61,784 nt of DNA from Flavobacteriales bacterium (GCA_029251005.1 JAQXEE010000022.1:1-61784), one strand, 5' to 3'. Positions 36,042-45,181 are shown, counted from the stretch's first letter. Numbers and translations are program-made. The notes: generated by a model not told the origin, from the letters alone.

Positions 36042-37312
36042 TAGTTACAAATTATATTTTTCCTAATTAACCCTGCACACATATCTTTTAGATAAATTTT
36101 ATGATCTGAATCATTTTTAAAATAAAACATAACCCTATCATGGACATTTACATTTTTAGATATTTTTATAGATAGGCTTTCCTTCTTCCATGATCTTGAT
36201 TCGCCAATTTTCTTTATTGTTTCATCCTTTAAATCAGAGTTTTCATTGAAAATTTTTAGAACTAGGAAAATAGAATCAGATTCTATTTCATTTTGATATT
36301 GAAAATCAAATACAAACTCATCCTCAACCTCTAACGAATTTAAAGCTATGCTACTTGAAAAATGTACTCCAGTATGTTTTGGTTTAATTTCTCTACATTT
36401 AAATCCATCCTTAGTGCTCCATAAAGATGATTTCTGCCATTTTTGATTTTTTAAGTTAATACTATGTGAATTACTCCAAATAAGCTCCCCGTTAAATCTT
36501 GATTCTCCACGATATGGATCTATGACATTAATCTCAAAATGTTTGATTTTATAAGGGGTTCTTTTACTATTGGAAAAAAAGATTTTTTGTTTATCGGATT
36601 TAACATAATTATCCATTTTCTTCAAATCAAAAGAATAGTCAGTCCATAAAGAGGTATCTCTAAAATTAATCACATTTTTTTTAAAATATAAGGAAATGCT
36701 TTCTTCAGACATAAAGTTATTAATCAAACTTGCTGAAGTTCCAGAAATATCTCCTTTAATCTTAAATCGACATTCAGCTAGATTAGTTTTACCAACAATT
36801 GAATTTAAATTTTCCCCAAGAGTAAAAGGAAAAATTATATCTGGGTTAATTTGATAAAAAGAATTTTTGCCACTTCTCTTCCCGTTAAACTTAATAAGCC
36901 CATTTAATAAACTATAAGTACTTATTTTCCCGATTTCTCCATAATTACGCGATAGAAATCGATCCCTTTTTTGGTAAAGAAAAAAGTGCTTATTTTCAGC
37001 AATGTATGCTACATCGATAGCCTTTAGTTTTGACTCATCTCTCAATCTCAACAATATTGATTTGGAAAAAAGTAGAAATTCACCAGCTTTCACCTTACCT
37101 AACGCGAACTCGCTTTCCTTCATAAATTCCATAGAATAATCAAAGTCAGAAAAATCAATTGAATTTTGCACACAAAGGTGAATTTTATACTTAAAATCTA
37201 TATCCAAATCTGATAGAAAACAATAAACGTCCTTTAAAGACTGTGATTTAGTACAACTAGAAATAGATGTTACCAAGAATAAAAAAAAGTAAAAGCATAA
37301 CTTTCTAAACAT
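36041..37312 (-). CDS. Unknown lipoprotein heading the O-acetylation operon
   Basis: 423 residues, not recognised. Lipobox leader FLVTSISSC (Cys20) predicts lipid anchoring. The middle (about 60-300) is rich in aromatic and charged residues; the C-terminal 130 residues alternate in a beta-strand pattern (EDEFVFDFQYQ, DSIFLVLKIF, DRVMFYFKND) like a jelly-roll carbohydrate-binding module, which is inference. Its stop overlaps the MBOAT start (TAATG), so the three genes form one coupled unit. It may recruit the glycan acceptor or guide the acetylated product. A TATTTTTG element lies 4 bases before the ATG. Confidence 0.75.
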   Translation of the reverse strand: MFRKLCFYFFLFLVTSISSCTKSQSLKDVYCFLSDLDIDFKYKIHLCVQNSIDFSDFDYSMEFMKESEFALGKVKAGEFLLFSKSILLRLRDESKLKAIDVAYIAENKHFFLYQKRDRFLSRNYGEIGKISTYSLLNGLIKFNGKRSGKNSFYQINPDIIFPFTLGENLNSIVGKTNLAECRFKIKGDISGTSASLINNFMSEESISLYFKKNVINFRDTSLWTDYSFDLKKMDNYVKSDKQKIFFSNSKRTPYKIKHFEINVIDPYRGESRFNGELIWSNSHSINLKNQKWQKSSLWSTKDGFKCREIKPKHTGVHFSSSIALNSLEVEDEFVFDFQYQNEIESDSIFLVLKIFNENSDLKDETIKKIGESRSWKKESLSIKISKNVNVHDRVMFYFKNDSDHKIYLKDMCAGLIRKNIICN

Positions 37313-37316
37313 GATG

Positions 37317-37324
37317 CAAAAATA
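37317..37324 (-). promoter_or_regulatory. -7 promoter element TATTTTTG, 4 bases before the ATG
   Basis: Exact TAnnTTTG match on the minus strand, ending 4 bases before the lipoprotein start at 37312. It implies a leaderless or near-leaderless operon message. Confidence 0.45.
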
Positions 37325-37419
37325 AGGATTTCAACTTTCACTGTGAAATATTTATACAGAGATAAAAAAAACGCCTAAAAATTTAGCTTACACACAACTG
37401 TTAATAAGTATTATGCAAT

Positions 37420-37438
37420 ACCAATTGATATTATTGGT
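37420..37438 (+). promoter_or_regulatory. Inverted repeat ACCAAT-N7-ATTGGT over the fur -33 region
   Basis: Perfect 6-base arms (37420-37425 and 37433-37438) with a 7-base spacer. The right arm covers one of the candidate -33 TTG triplets, so a bound protein would block polymerase. It is a possible autoregulatory site for the adjacent Fur-family gene. Confidence 0.35.
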
Positions 37439-37464
37439 TGTACTTTTCTTTTTTGCTATTTTCG
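37434..37464 (+). promoter_or_regulatory. fur promoter: TTG and TATTTTCG
   Basis: TATTTTCG at 37457-37464 with TTG at 37434-37436 (20-base spacer) or 37438-37440 (16-base spacer). A one-base variant of TAnnTTTG. It should drive fur and probably purA and the ostA-like gene. Confidence 0.45.
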
Positions 37465-37478
37465 TAGCCTAATATCAT

Positions 37479-37940
37479 TTGGTTAAAGTGAGTGTTGAGA
37501 TTCAAGACAAGGTAACTGCAATATTTACCGAGTTTCTAGAAAAAAATAGTCACAGGAAAACTCCTGAACGCTACGCCATACTTGATGAAATCTATTCCTA
37601 CAAAAATCATTTCGATATTGAAACACTTTATGAAAACATGAAGGCAAAAAACTATCGAGTTAGTAGGGCAACACTTTACAATACTTTAGATCTACTAATG
37701 GATTGTAATTTGGTAGTAAAACATCAGTTCGGTTCGAATCACGCTCAGTTTGAAAAAGCGTTTGGAAATGCCAATCACGATCATTTAATTTGTCAGAATT
37801 GTGGGAAAGTTATTGAATTTTGTGACCCACGATTAGGACAAGTAATGGAAAATTTAAAAAAATTTACCGAGTTTGAAATTAAAAGCCACTCCTTAATAGT
37901 TTACGGAGTTTGCAATAACGAAAAATGTATTAAATCATAA
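37479..37940 (+). CDS. Fur-family transcriptional regulator
   Basis: A metal- or peroxide-responsive repressor of about 150 residues. Winged-helix region: [15 protein letters not shown] and [20 protein letters not shown]. The dimerisation part has [16 protein letters not shown] (Cys-x2-Cys) and a second pair near the end (CNNEKC), the structural zinc site of Fur/PerR/Zur. Which metal it senses cannot be told. No ATG fits; the start is TTG at 37479 or GTG at 37488. It lies 32 bases before purA, apparently in the same unit, with a palindrome over its promoter that may be its own operator. Confidence 0.88.
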   Translation: MVKVSVEIQDKVTAIFTEFLEKNSHRKTPERYAILDEIYSYKNHFDIETLYENMKAKNYRVSRATLYNTLDLLMDCNLVVKHQFGSNHAQFEKAFGNANHDHLICQNCGKVIEFCDPRLGQVMENLKKFTEFEIKSHSLIVYGVCNNEKCIKS

Positions 37941-37972
37941 TTGCTTTACAAAAAAGCTATACAACACATAAA

Positions 37973-39256
37973 ATGAAAGTAGACGTATTATTAGGATTAC
38001 AATGGGGAGACGAAGGAAAAGGTAAAATTGTTGACGTTTTCACCCCTAAGTATGATATCATCGCACGTTTTCAAGGTGGACCAAATGCTGGTCATACTTT
38101 AGAATTTGATGGTATTAAACATGTTTTACATACTATTCCTTCTGGAATTTTTCATGAGGACACAATAAACATTATTGGAAATGGTGTTGTAATGGACCCT
38201 ATTATTTTCGAAAGGGAAATAAACGAACTTAAAACATTAAATGTAGACGTTAGTAATAAATTAGTTATTTCAAGAAAAGCACACTTAATTCTCCCTACTC
38301 ATAGAGTTTTAGATGCTGCATCTGAAGCTGCCAAAGGAAAAAATAAGATTGGTTCAACTCTAAAAGGAATTGGACCAACTTATATGGATAAAACTGGCAG
38401 AAACGGGTTAAGAGTTGGCGACTTAGAGTTAGCTGATTTCCAACAGCGTTATGATGCTTTAGTTGCTAAACATGTTGAAATGTTAAAGCAATTTGATTTC
38501 GAATATGATTTCAAAGAAGAAGAAGAAAAATGGATGGCTTCTTTAAGCACACTCAGAGAATTAAATTTCATCGATAGCGAGCATTATATTAGTGAAGCAA
38601 TGAAAGCCGGAAAAACAATTCTAGCTGAGGGAGCTCAAGGTTCACTCTTAGATATCGACTTTGGTTCTTATCCATTTGTTACTTCATCAAATACTGTTTG
38701 TGCAGGTGCTTGTACTGGTTTAGGAGTTGCTCCAAACAAAATTGGTAAAGTTTATGGAATTTTCAAAGCTTACTGTACTCGTGTTGGTAGTGGACCATTC
38801 CCTACCGAATTACATGATCAATTTGGTGAAGATTTAAGAAAAGCTGGTCACGAATTTGGAGCTACTACCGGTAGACCAAGAAGATGTGGTTGGTTAGATT
38901 TACCTGCTCTTAAGTATTCTATCATGTTAAATGGAGTTACTGATTTGATCATGACTAAAGCTGATGTTTTATCTGCTTTTGGAGAATTAAAAGTTTGTAC
39001 TTCTTACCAATACAAAGGTGAAAAGGTTGAACATTTCCCTTATAACATTGATGAAGAAAATATTTCCGCGAACTTCAAATCATTACCAGGCTGGGATAAA
39101 GATTTAACAGAGCTATCTGACATAGCTGAATTACCTCATGAATTAAATGATTACATCGAATACTTAGAAGGAGAATTAGAAGTTCCTATCACTGTTGTTT
39201 CCGTAGGTCCAGACAGAACTCAAACTTTAATGCGTGGTTTAAAAATAAATGCGTAG
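37973..39256 (+). CDS. purA: Adenylosuccinate synthetase
   Basis: Condenses IMP and aspartate using GTP in AMP synthesis; cytosolic homodimer. 427 residues, normal length. Motifs: LLGLQWGDEGKGKIVD, GGPNAGHTLEFDG, TLKGIGPTYMDKTGRNGLR, LAEGAQGSLLDIDFGSYPFV (read in parts) and TTGRPRRCGWLDLP. The final 8 bases overlap the ATG of the OstA-like gene (ATGCGTAG), so translation is coupled to a lipopolysaccharide-transport type protein, an odd functional pairing. Confidence 0.97.
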   Translation: MKVDVLLGLQWGDEGKGKIVDVFTPKYDIIARFQGGPNAGHTLEFDGIKHVLHTIPSGIFHEDTINIIGNGVVMDPIIFEREINELKTLNVDVSNKLVISRKAHLILPTHRVLDAASEAAKGKNKIGSTLKGIGPTYMDKTGRNGLRVGDLELADFQQRYDALVAKHVEMLKQFDFEYDFKEEEEKWMASLSTLRELNFIDSEHYISEAMKAGKTILAEGAQGSLLDIDFGSYPFVTSSNTVCAGACTGLGVAPNKIGKVYGIFKAYCTRVGSGPFPTELHDQFGEDLRKAGHEFGATTGRPRRCGWLDLPALKYSIMLNGVTDLIMTKADVLSAFGELKVCTSYQYKGEKVEHFPYNIDEENISANFKSLPGWDKDLTELSDIAELPHELNDYIEYLEGELEVPITVVSVGPDRTQTLMRGLKINA

Positions 39257-40748
39257 TAAACTTTTACTCTTCTTAATATTACTTAACAACCTCCTTTTAG
39301 CTCAAAAAGAGGTTGTTGAGATTTTAGGGGCAAATGAATTAAGACCGGGACGCACTAATGATCATCAAAAACTTGTAGGTAACGTAATTTTAAAATTTGA
39401 CGACACGAAGCTATTCTGTGACAGTGCTGAAGTAAATGGAAAAACACATGATTTCAATGCTTGGGGACAGGTTTTTATAAATCAAAACAATACCACTAAA
39501 GCTTGGGGTGATTCTCTTATTTATGACGGTTTAAAAAAAATTGGGAAATTAATAGGGGACGTTAAAATGAAAAGTGAAAAATCACTTTTAAAAACAAATA
39601 CATTATTTTTTGACAAAGAAAATAACATCGTGTACTACATCAATGGTGCAAACACTAAACAAGATGAATCTCAAATATTTTCTAAAAAAGGGTTTTACAA
39701 TACTAAAACCAAATACCTAAAACTTAGTGATTCCGTTAGAATTAAAAACCCAGAATACACTATTAAATCAGACACACTCGAATATTCAACAAACTCAAAA
39801 ACATCTTACTTTTTAGGACCTACAAATATTCAATTAAAAGAGGAAAAAGTATACTGCGAAGCTGGATTCTATAATCAGACATTAGAAATCGGGCAATTTG
39901 AACAAAATGCCATTCTTCAGAAAGACCAACAATCCCTGAGCGCTGATAGTATCTATTTTAACAAATCAAAGAACATTTCTGAAGCTTTTTACAATGTTGT
40001 TCTTGTGGATTATAAAGAACATTTAAAAGTTAGTGGAGAAAAAAGTTATTTTGATCGCGAAAATAATTTCTCATATATTACTGAAAATGTGTTATTTGCT
40101 CAAGGATCTGAAGATGATACTCTCTATTTAGTTTGTGACACTTTACTTTTAAGAGAGGATGAGCAAAATAAAAAAAGCTTTTTTGCTTATCGAAATGTTA
40201 AATTATTTCAAGCAGAAATGCAGGGGAAATGTGATTCTCTTGCATATAATTTTTCGGATTCATTAATTAAACTCTTTGATGATCCTATAATTTGGAATGG
40301 AGAAAGTCAATTAACTGGTGACTCAATCGACATACTTAATTATGATAATAAAATTCAAAAACTGTTTATCAAAAATAACGGGTTTATTGTTTCTATTACC
40401 GATTCTACTCCAAATCGATTTGATCAAATTAAAGGAAGAGATTTAATTGGTCATTTTAAAAAGGGAAAATTAAATATGATTGATGTTTTAGGAAATGGAC
40501 AAACTATTTATTTTGCAAAAGAAGACGACGGTAAATTTACAGGGGTAAACAAAGCTATTTGTAGCAATATTAAAATAAAATTTAATAATGGTAAAATTGA
40601 CAGAATAAAGTTCCTTTCAATGCCTGAAGCAACCTTCTATCCCCTTTTTGACTTCCCTGAATCAGAATCTATTTTAAAAGGATTCAATTGGCGTCCCGAA
40701 GAGCGACCTTCTTCATTAAAGAACCTACTTATGAAAAGTGATTTGTAA
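39249..40748 (+). CDS. OstA/LptA-like periplasmic protein
   Basis: 499 residues with signal peptide (LLLFLILLNNLLLAQ). Multiple LptA/OstA-like beta repeats: LVGNVILKFDDTKLFCDSAEVN (near residues 42-63), AWGDSLIYDGLKKIGKLIGDV, ADSIYFNKSKNISEAFYNVVL and a later FAYRNVKLFQAEMQGKCDSL. LptA-type proteins form the periplasmic bridge for lipopolysaccharide export; this longer OstA-like form is typical of Bacteroidota. It overlaps purA by 8 bases and the convergent SpoU gene by 20 bases at its 3' end. Role inferred from the family. Confidence 0.85.
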   Translation: MRSKLLLFLILLNNLLLAQKEVVEILGANELRPGRTNDHQKLVGNVILKFDDTKLFCDSAEVNGKTHDFNAWGQVFINQNNTTKAWGDSLIYDGLKKIGKLIGDVKMKSEKSLLKTNTLFFDKENNIVYYINGANTKQDESQIFSKKGFYNTKTKYLKLSDSVRIKNPEYTIKSDTLEYSTNSKTSYFLGPTNIQLKEEKVYCEAGFYNQTLEIGQFEQNAILQKDQQSLSADSIYFNKSKNISEAFYNVVLVDYKEHLKVSGEKSYFDRENNFSYITENVLFAQGSEDDTLYLVCDTLLLREDEQNKKSFFAYRNVKLFQAEMQGKCDSLAYNFSDSLIKLFDDPIIWNGESQLTGDSIDILNYDNKIQKLFIKNNGFIVSITDSTPNRFDQIKGRDLIGHFKKGKLNMIDVLGNGQTIYFAKEDDGKFTGVNKAICSNIKIKFNNGKIDRIKFLSMPEATFYPLFDFPESESILKGFNWRPEERPSSLKNLLMKSDL

Positions 40749-41211
40749 TCTGATAAAGCCCAGCAGACAAGGCATTAGTGACATTCATAGAACTGTTATT
40801 CCCAAACATTTTAATATAAAAGCTAGGAAATTTTTGGAGCCAAATTTCGCTAACACCTGTATTCTCATTACCAATTATCACTCCTACTTTTGAAGAGCTA
40901 AGTTTTAAATCAGACAACGGAATACTATTTTTAGTTAGCTCAATGCAAATCCACTCTCTATCCTCCAAGTCCATACCTTCCAACTTAGCTTTAAATTCAT
41001 AGTTTACATAATTCTGTGTCCCCCTAGCTACAGATTTAGCTCTAGGTGTAATTTTTTTATCACTACCTAAGAAAACTACTTTTAACACACCATAAGCATC
41101 AGCCAATCTTAAAACACCTCCTATATTGGCTGGAGAAGATAATCCGTCACATAAAATAACAATATCTAACGCATGTTTTTCACATATAAATTCGGAATGA
41201 TTGCTTTGCAT
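40729..41211 (-). CDS. SpoU/TrmH-family RNA 2'-O-methyltransferase
   Basis: 160 residues containing the three SPOUT motifs: SPANIGGVLRLADA (motif 1), KVGVIIGNENTGVS (motif 2) and SSMNVTNALSAGLYQI (motif 3). SPOUT methyltransferases form a trefoil knot and methylate a ribose in tRNA or rRNA using S-adenosylmethionine. The short length lacks an N-terminal substrate-binding domain, so the RNA target cannot be told. The last 20 bases overlap the 3' end of the OstA-like gene on the other strand. Confidence 0.88.
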   Translation of the reverse strand: MQSNHSEFICEKHALDIVILCDGLSSPANIGGVLRLADAYGVLKVVFLGSDKKITPRAKSVARGTQNYVNYEFKAKLEGMDLEDREWICIELTKNSIPLSDLKLSSSKVGVIIGNENTGVSEIWLQKFPSFYIKMFGNNSSMNVTNALSAGLYQITNHFS

Positions 41212-41261
41212 GGGATAAAATTAATATAATGGCATAACTAAGAAGATTTTTAAACACAAAA

Positions 41262-41287
41262 AAAAGGCTACCCATTGGTAGCCTTTT
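41262..41287 (-). terminator. Rho-independent terminator of the PDH operon
   Basis: AAAAGGCTACC (41262-41272) pairs perfectly with GGTAGCCTTTT (41277-41287), 4-base loop, with a U run on the minus-strand side. It lies 18 bases after the E2 stop. Confidence 0.9.
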
Positions 41288-41304
41288 AAATAAAAAAATC
41301 ATTT

Positions 41305-42561
41305 TTACAACTCATACATTAAAACAGGATTCTCAAGAATCTGCTTAAATGTTAAAAGGAATGCAGCTCCTACAGCTCCATCAACAGCTCTATGATCACA
41401 AGACAAAGTGACTTTCATTATGTTCCCAGGAACAATTTCATTGTTTTTAACAACAGGAACTTGCTTAATACCACCTATTGCCATAATAGCAGCATCTGGT
41501 GAATTGATAATTGAAGTGAAGGATTCAATTCCAAACATCCCTAAATTAGATACTGTAAAAGTTGATCCAGCCCAATCATCTGGAGTTAATTTATTATCTT
41601 TTGCTCTAACTGAATAGTCTTTAACTTCTGCAGAAATATCTTGTAGAGACTTCTGATCAGCAAAACGAACTACGGGAACCAATAAGCCGTTTTCAACAGC
41701 CATAGCAACTCCGATATGAACATGATCATTATACCTTACTCTATCTCCTAAGAATGAGCAGTTCACTCCAGGATGTTTCTTTAAAGCTTTAGCTGTTGCC
41801 TTAAGTACCATATCGTTAAAGGAAACCTTAGTTCCTTTAGCTTCTATAATCGCCTTACGCGCAACCATTGCGTTATCCATATCAATAGACTGAGTCAAGT
41901 AAAAATGTGGTGCGCTAAATTTAGATTCTGATAAGCGCTGCCCTATCACCTTTCTCATAGAGTTTAAGCCCTCCTCGTAAAAGCTCTCTGATGTGTTAAC
42001 AACTCCTCCAGGAATAAAGTTCTCTATATCTCTTTTTACTATTCTTCCTCCATCCCCTGACCCAGGAACTTGAGATAATGGAATATTTTTTTCTTCTGCT
42101 AATTTTCTAGCTAATGGCGAAGCAACTATTTTACCGTCGTTCAAAACAGCAGGAGCTGATGAAGCAGTCTTTGGAGCTGAGCTTTCAACTGGCGCAGGAA
42201 TAGGTGTTGGAGCAACAGGTGTTTTGGGAGCAACAGGTGCATCAGCTTTCGGAGTCGCTTCTATCTTGTCGCTTTCAGCAGGTTTCTTCTTAGCCTCTTC
42301 TAAGATGGCAGTAACATCTTCACCCTCATCGCCTAAAATGGCAAGAATAGAGTCGACTGGAGCAGTCGCTCCTGCTTCTATTCCAATATGAAGTAAAACG
42401 CCTTCTTGAAAGGATTCAAACTCCATAGTAGCCTTATCAGACTCTATTTCAGCCAGTAAATCTCCGCTTTCAACTTTATCTCCAACCTTCTTATGCCATT
42501 CAGCTACGACTCCTTCAGTCATCGTATCACTTAATTTAGGCATTAAAACTATTTCAGCCAT
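41305..42561 (-). CDS. Pyruvate dehydrogenase E2, dihydrolipoamide acetyltransferase
   Basis: The E2 core of the pyruvate dehydrogenase complex, moving acetyl from lipoyl to CoA. 418 residues: one lipoyl domain (lipoylated Lys43 in ESDKATME), a Pro/Ala-rich linker (VAPKTPVAPTPIPAPV), an E3/E1-binding domain (ASPLARKLAEEKNIPLSQVPGSG) and the catalytic domain ending with SCDHRAVDGA (His390, Asp394). It follows the E1-alpha gene by 26 bases, and a terminator follows. It could serve a branched-chain complex, but the neighbour and overall sequence favour pyruvate. Confidence 0.92.
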   Translation of the reverse strand: MAEIVLMPKLSDTMTEGVVAEWHKKVGDKVESGDLLAEIESDKATMEFESFQEGVLLHIGIEAGATAPVDSILAILGDEGEDVTAILEEAKKKPAESDKIEATPKADAPVAPKTPVAPTPIPAPVESSAPKTASSAPAVLNDGKIVASPLARKLAEEKNIPLSQVPGSGDGGRIVKRDIENFIPGGVVNTSESFYEEGLNSMRKVIGQRLSESKFSAPHFYLTQSIDMDNAMVARKAIIEAKGTKVSFNDMVLKATAKALKKHPGVNCSFLGDRVRYNDHVHIGVAMAVENGLLVPVVRFADQKSLQDISAEVKDYSVRAKDNKLTPDDWAGSTFTVSNLGMFGIESFTSIINSPDAAIMAIGGIKQVPVVKNNEIVPGNIMKVTLSCDHRAVDGAVGAAFLLTFKQILENPVLMYEL

Positions 42562-42587
42562 AATTGCTTATTCTTTTATTTAGTTTT

Positions 42588-43598
42588 CTAAATTTCTTTA
42601 ATGAATGGGTAATCTTTTTGAGCGTAGATACCGTCATAAATATCGCCTGCTTGAGGAAAATCTCCAGCTTCAGCAAATTCAACACACTCTTCAATAGTTT
42701 GTTTGATTTTTGACTCAATTGCTTTCAATTCATCTTCAGAAGCGTAATTGTTCTCATTGATTGTAGAAAGTACGGATGCAATCGGATCTCTATCCTTGTA
42801 AGAATTTAATTCTTCTTTAGTTCTATACTTTGCTGGGTCAGACATCGAATGCCCCTTGTATCTATAAGTTCTAATTTCCAACAAAGTTGGTCCGTCACCA
42901 TTTCTTGCTCTTTCAACAGCTTCTTCAAATGCATCAGCACAATCTTCAACACTCATACCGTTAACTGCAAAAGAAGGCATTTCGTATGCATGACCTAATT
43001 TAAATAATTCAGTAACGTTGGAAGTTCTTTCTACAGAAGTTCCCATAGCGTACATATTATTTTCTATGACAAAAATAGAAGGTAACTTCCAAGTCATTGC
43101 CATATTTAACGCTTCATGGAATGCCCCTTGACGAACAGCACCGTCACCCATTAAACAAATATTAACATTCTTTGTTCCTTTATATTTTTCAGCAAAAGCA
43201 ATACCCGCGCCTAAAGGAATATGTCCTCCAACTATTCCATGCCCTCCAAAGAAACCTTTTTCTTTATCAAACATGTGCATAGACCCACCTCTTCCTTTGG
43301 AAATACCAGACGTTTTACCAAAAAGCTCAGCCATAATAATCTTAGGGTCAGTTCCTCTTCCGATTGGTTGACAATGATCACGATAAGTCGTAATAACACT
43401 ATCTCCTTTACCTAAAACAGTTTCGTACCCAGCAACAATTGCTTCTTGACCAATGTATAAATGACAGAAACCACGAATCTTTTGCTGAATATAAGAAGCA
43501 GAGGCCTTTTCCTCAAACTTACGGTATAAAAGCATTTCTTCATACCATTTTAAGTACTGTTCTTTCGAGTACTTTTTAGACTTAAGATCTTTTGACAT
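42588..43598 (-). CDS. pdhA: Pyruvate dehydrogenase E1 alpha subunit
   Basis: Thiamine-diphosphate-dependent decarboxylase subunit. 336 residues with RGFCHLYIGQEAIVAG, ITTYRDHCQPIGRG, GRGGSMHMFDKEKGFFGGHGIVG, the TPP motif GDGAVRQGAFHEALNMA ... IENN, and the phosphorylation-loop-like RYKGHSMSDP. It leads a two-gene operon with E2. The E1 beta gene is not in the window; alpha and beta genes are separate in some Flavobacteria. A TACTTTTG element lies 25 bases upstream. Confidence 0.95.
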   Translation of the reverse strand: MSKDLKSKKYSKEQYLKWYEEMLLYRKFEEKASASYIQQKIRGFCHLYIGQEAIVAGYETVLGKGDSVITTYRDHCQPIGRGTDPKIIMAELFGKTSGISKGRGGSMHMFDKEKGFFGGHGIVGGHIPLGAGIAFAEKYKGTKNVNICLMGDGAVRQGAFHEALNMAMTWKLPSIFVIENNMYAMGTSVERTSNVTELFKLGHAYEMPSFAVNGMSVEDCADAFEEAVERARNGDGPTLLEIRTYRYKGHSMSDPAKYRTKEELNSYKDRDPIASVLSTINENNYASEDELKAIESKIKQTIEECVEFAEAGDFPQAGDIYDGIYAQKDYPFIKEI

Positions 43599-43623
43599 AA
43601 AATGAATTATTTTATTCTACTTA

Positions 43624-43631
43624 CAAAAGTA
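43624..43631 (-). promoter_or_regulatory. -7 promoter element TACTTTTG of the PDH operon
   Basis: Exact TAnnTTTG match on the minus strand 25 bases before the pdhA ATG; no clear -33 TTG. Confidence 0.45.
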
Positions 43632-43872
43632 ATAAAGTCCGCTTTAATATACGATACATAAATAGTTTTTTCGTAGAATTAAAAATTAACAATTCAGCGT
43701 ACAAAGTAAGATAAATGGAATTTACAGCATCAAAAAAAAATATAAAAAACTAATAATGAATAAGATAGGAAGACAACGGAGATTATAGAGAGTTCTTAAA
43801 TACAACTAAAAAATATACACTATTCAAAGGATTTTTCAGGAAATTTATTTATCCTCATATTTTAACTAAAAA

Positions 43873-45138
43873 TCACAAGAAATCAACTACTTTTTCAAGT
43901 TCAATACTTCGAGAACCTTTGATTAAAATTTGAGTTTTTGAAATATTTTTTAAAAATCCATCTTTAATTAAATCATTAACAGACTCAAAAACGTTTACCT
44001 TTTCACTCTTTATTGACATAAACTCATCGCCTACAAAAACTGAATTTTCATCACTTAATTTTGCTAAAATAAGCTCATGTTCTTTCTTCGAGATATTTCC
44101 AAGTTCTTTCATACTACCAATGATAAAAAGCTTGCCACCAGACATAGATAATAATTCATCAATTGCTAAATTTAAGCTTGAAGGATTAGCATTATAAGCA
44201 TCTAATATTAAATGATTGCCCCTTTCTGTAATTTTTAATTGACTTCTATTATTTCTTGGTTTATAGTTTTCTATTGATTTCTTGGAATCCTCGTATGGGA
44301 CTTGAAATTCTTTACCTACAGCAAGAGCTGTTAAAACATTACTACCGTTGTATTTACCAAAAAGATTCGTTTTGAGGGAATCCTTATTTATTATCATCTC
44401 TAATTGATATGACTTTTCAATTACATCAAAATCAAAACCAGTACCCTTTCCATATTCAATTACATGAGAATAACTACGCGTTAGAGCAATCAAATACTCC
44501 TCACTTTTATTAACAAATAAAATACCTTGTTTATTAATTATATAGTCATATAATTCAGTCTTTGTTTTAATAACTCCTTGTGCACTGCCAAAGCCTTCAA
44601 TATGTGCAGTACCAATATTTGTAATTAAACCGTAATCAGGTTCAGCTATTTCACAAAGCTCCAATATATCTCCCGGCTTATTTGCTCCCATCTCTATTAT
44701 TGCAAAATCATGTTCTTTCCTTAGCTTCAATAATGTTAAAGGAACACCAATATGATTATTTAAATTACCAAGAGTATAAAGTAAATTAAACTTCGTTGAT
44801 AATGCACAGGCTAGCAATTCTTTTGTTGTTGTCTTCCCATTTGTACCTGTTATCGCTAAAACAGGAATCTTAAATTGACTCCTGTGATAATTTGCTAATT
44901 CTTGCAGAGCGATTAAAGTATTCTCTACATAAATAACATTCTCTTTCTTTTTGTTCTCTGGATTGTCTGAAATAGCAATTTTACAACCATTTTCAATTGC
45001 CGTATTAATAAATTTGTTACCGTCAAAATTATCTCCACTTAAGGCAAAAAACAAAGAATTCCTTTCTATTGATCTCGTATCTGTACAAATATTTTGACCA
45101 CATTGATTAAAAGCCGAATAGAGTTGCTGAATATCCAT
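43873..45138 (-). CDS. murF: UDP-N-acetylmuramoyl-tripeptide:D-Ala-D-Ala ligase
   Basis: Adds D-Ala-D-Ala to the UDP-MurNAc tripeptide in the last cytosolic step of peptidoglycan precursor synthesis. 421 residues. ATP loop GTNGKTTTK (98-106), IIEMGANKPGDI, LITNIGTAHIEGFGS and LDAYNANPSS are MurF features; the N-terminal DTRSIERNSLFFAL motif binds the UDP-substrate. It lies downstream of gldJ on the same strand, as in Flavobacterium, but a strong terminator stands between them. Confidence 0.94.
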   Translation of the reverse strand: MDIQQLYSAFNQCGQNICTDTRSIERNSLFFALSGDNFDGNKFINTAIENGCKIAISDNPENKKKENVIYVENTLIALQELANYHRSQFKIPVLAITGTNGKTTTKELLACALSTKFNLLYTLGNLNNHIGVPLTLLKLRKEHDFAIIEMGANKPGDILELCEIAEPDYGLITNIGTAHIEGFGSAQGVIKTKTELYDYIINKQGILFVNKSEEYLIALTRSYSHVIEYGKGTGFDFDVIEKSYQLEMIINKDSLKTNLFGKYNGSNVLTALAVGKEFQVPYEDSKKSIENYKPRNNRSQLKITERGNHLILDAYNANPSSLNLAIDELLSMSGGKLFIIGSMKELGNISKKEHELILAKLSDENSVFVGDEFMSIKSEKVNVFESVNDLIKDGFLKNISKTQILIKGSRSIELEKVVDFL

Positions 45139-45151
45139 ATTATAAAAATAA

Positions 45152-45181
45152 AAAAGCCCTCTGAAAAATCAGAGGGCTTTT
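45152..45181 (-). terminator. Rho-independent terminator between gldJ and murF
   Basis: AAAAGCCCTCTGA (45152-45164) pairs perfectly with TCAGAGGGCTTTT (45169-45181) around an AAAA loop: 13-bp stem followed by U-rich sequence. It lies 19 bases after the gldJ stop and 13 bases before the murF start. Confidence 0.92.

Noticed and set aside
41305-43598. Branched-chain 2-oxoacid dehydrogenase instead of pyruvate dehydrogenase
   Set aside because: E1-alpha and E2 sequence motifs resemble pyruvate-type subunits more closely, although assay would be needed to exclude it.
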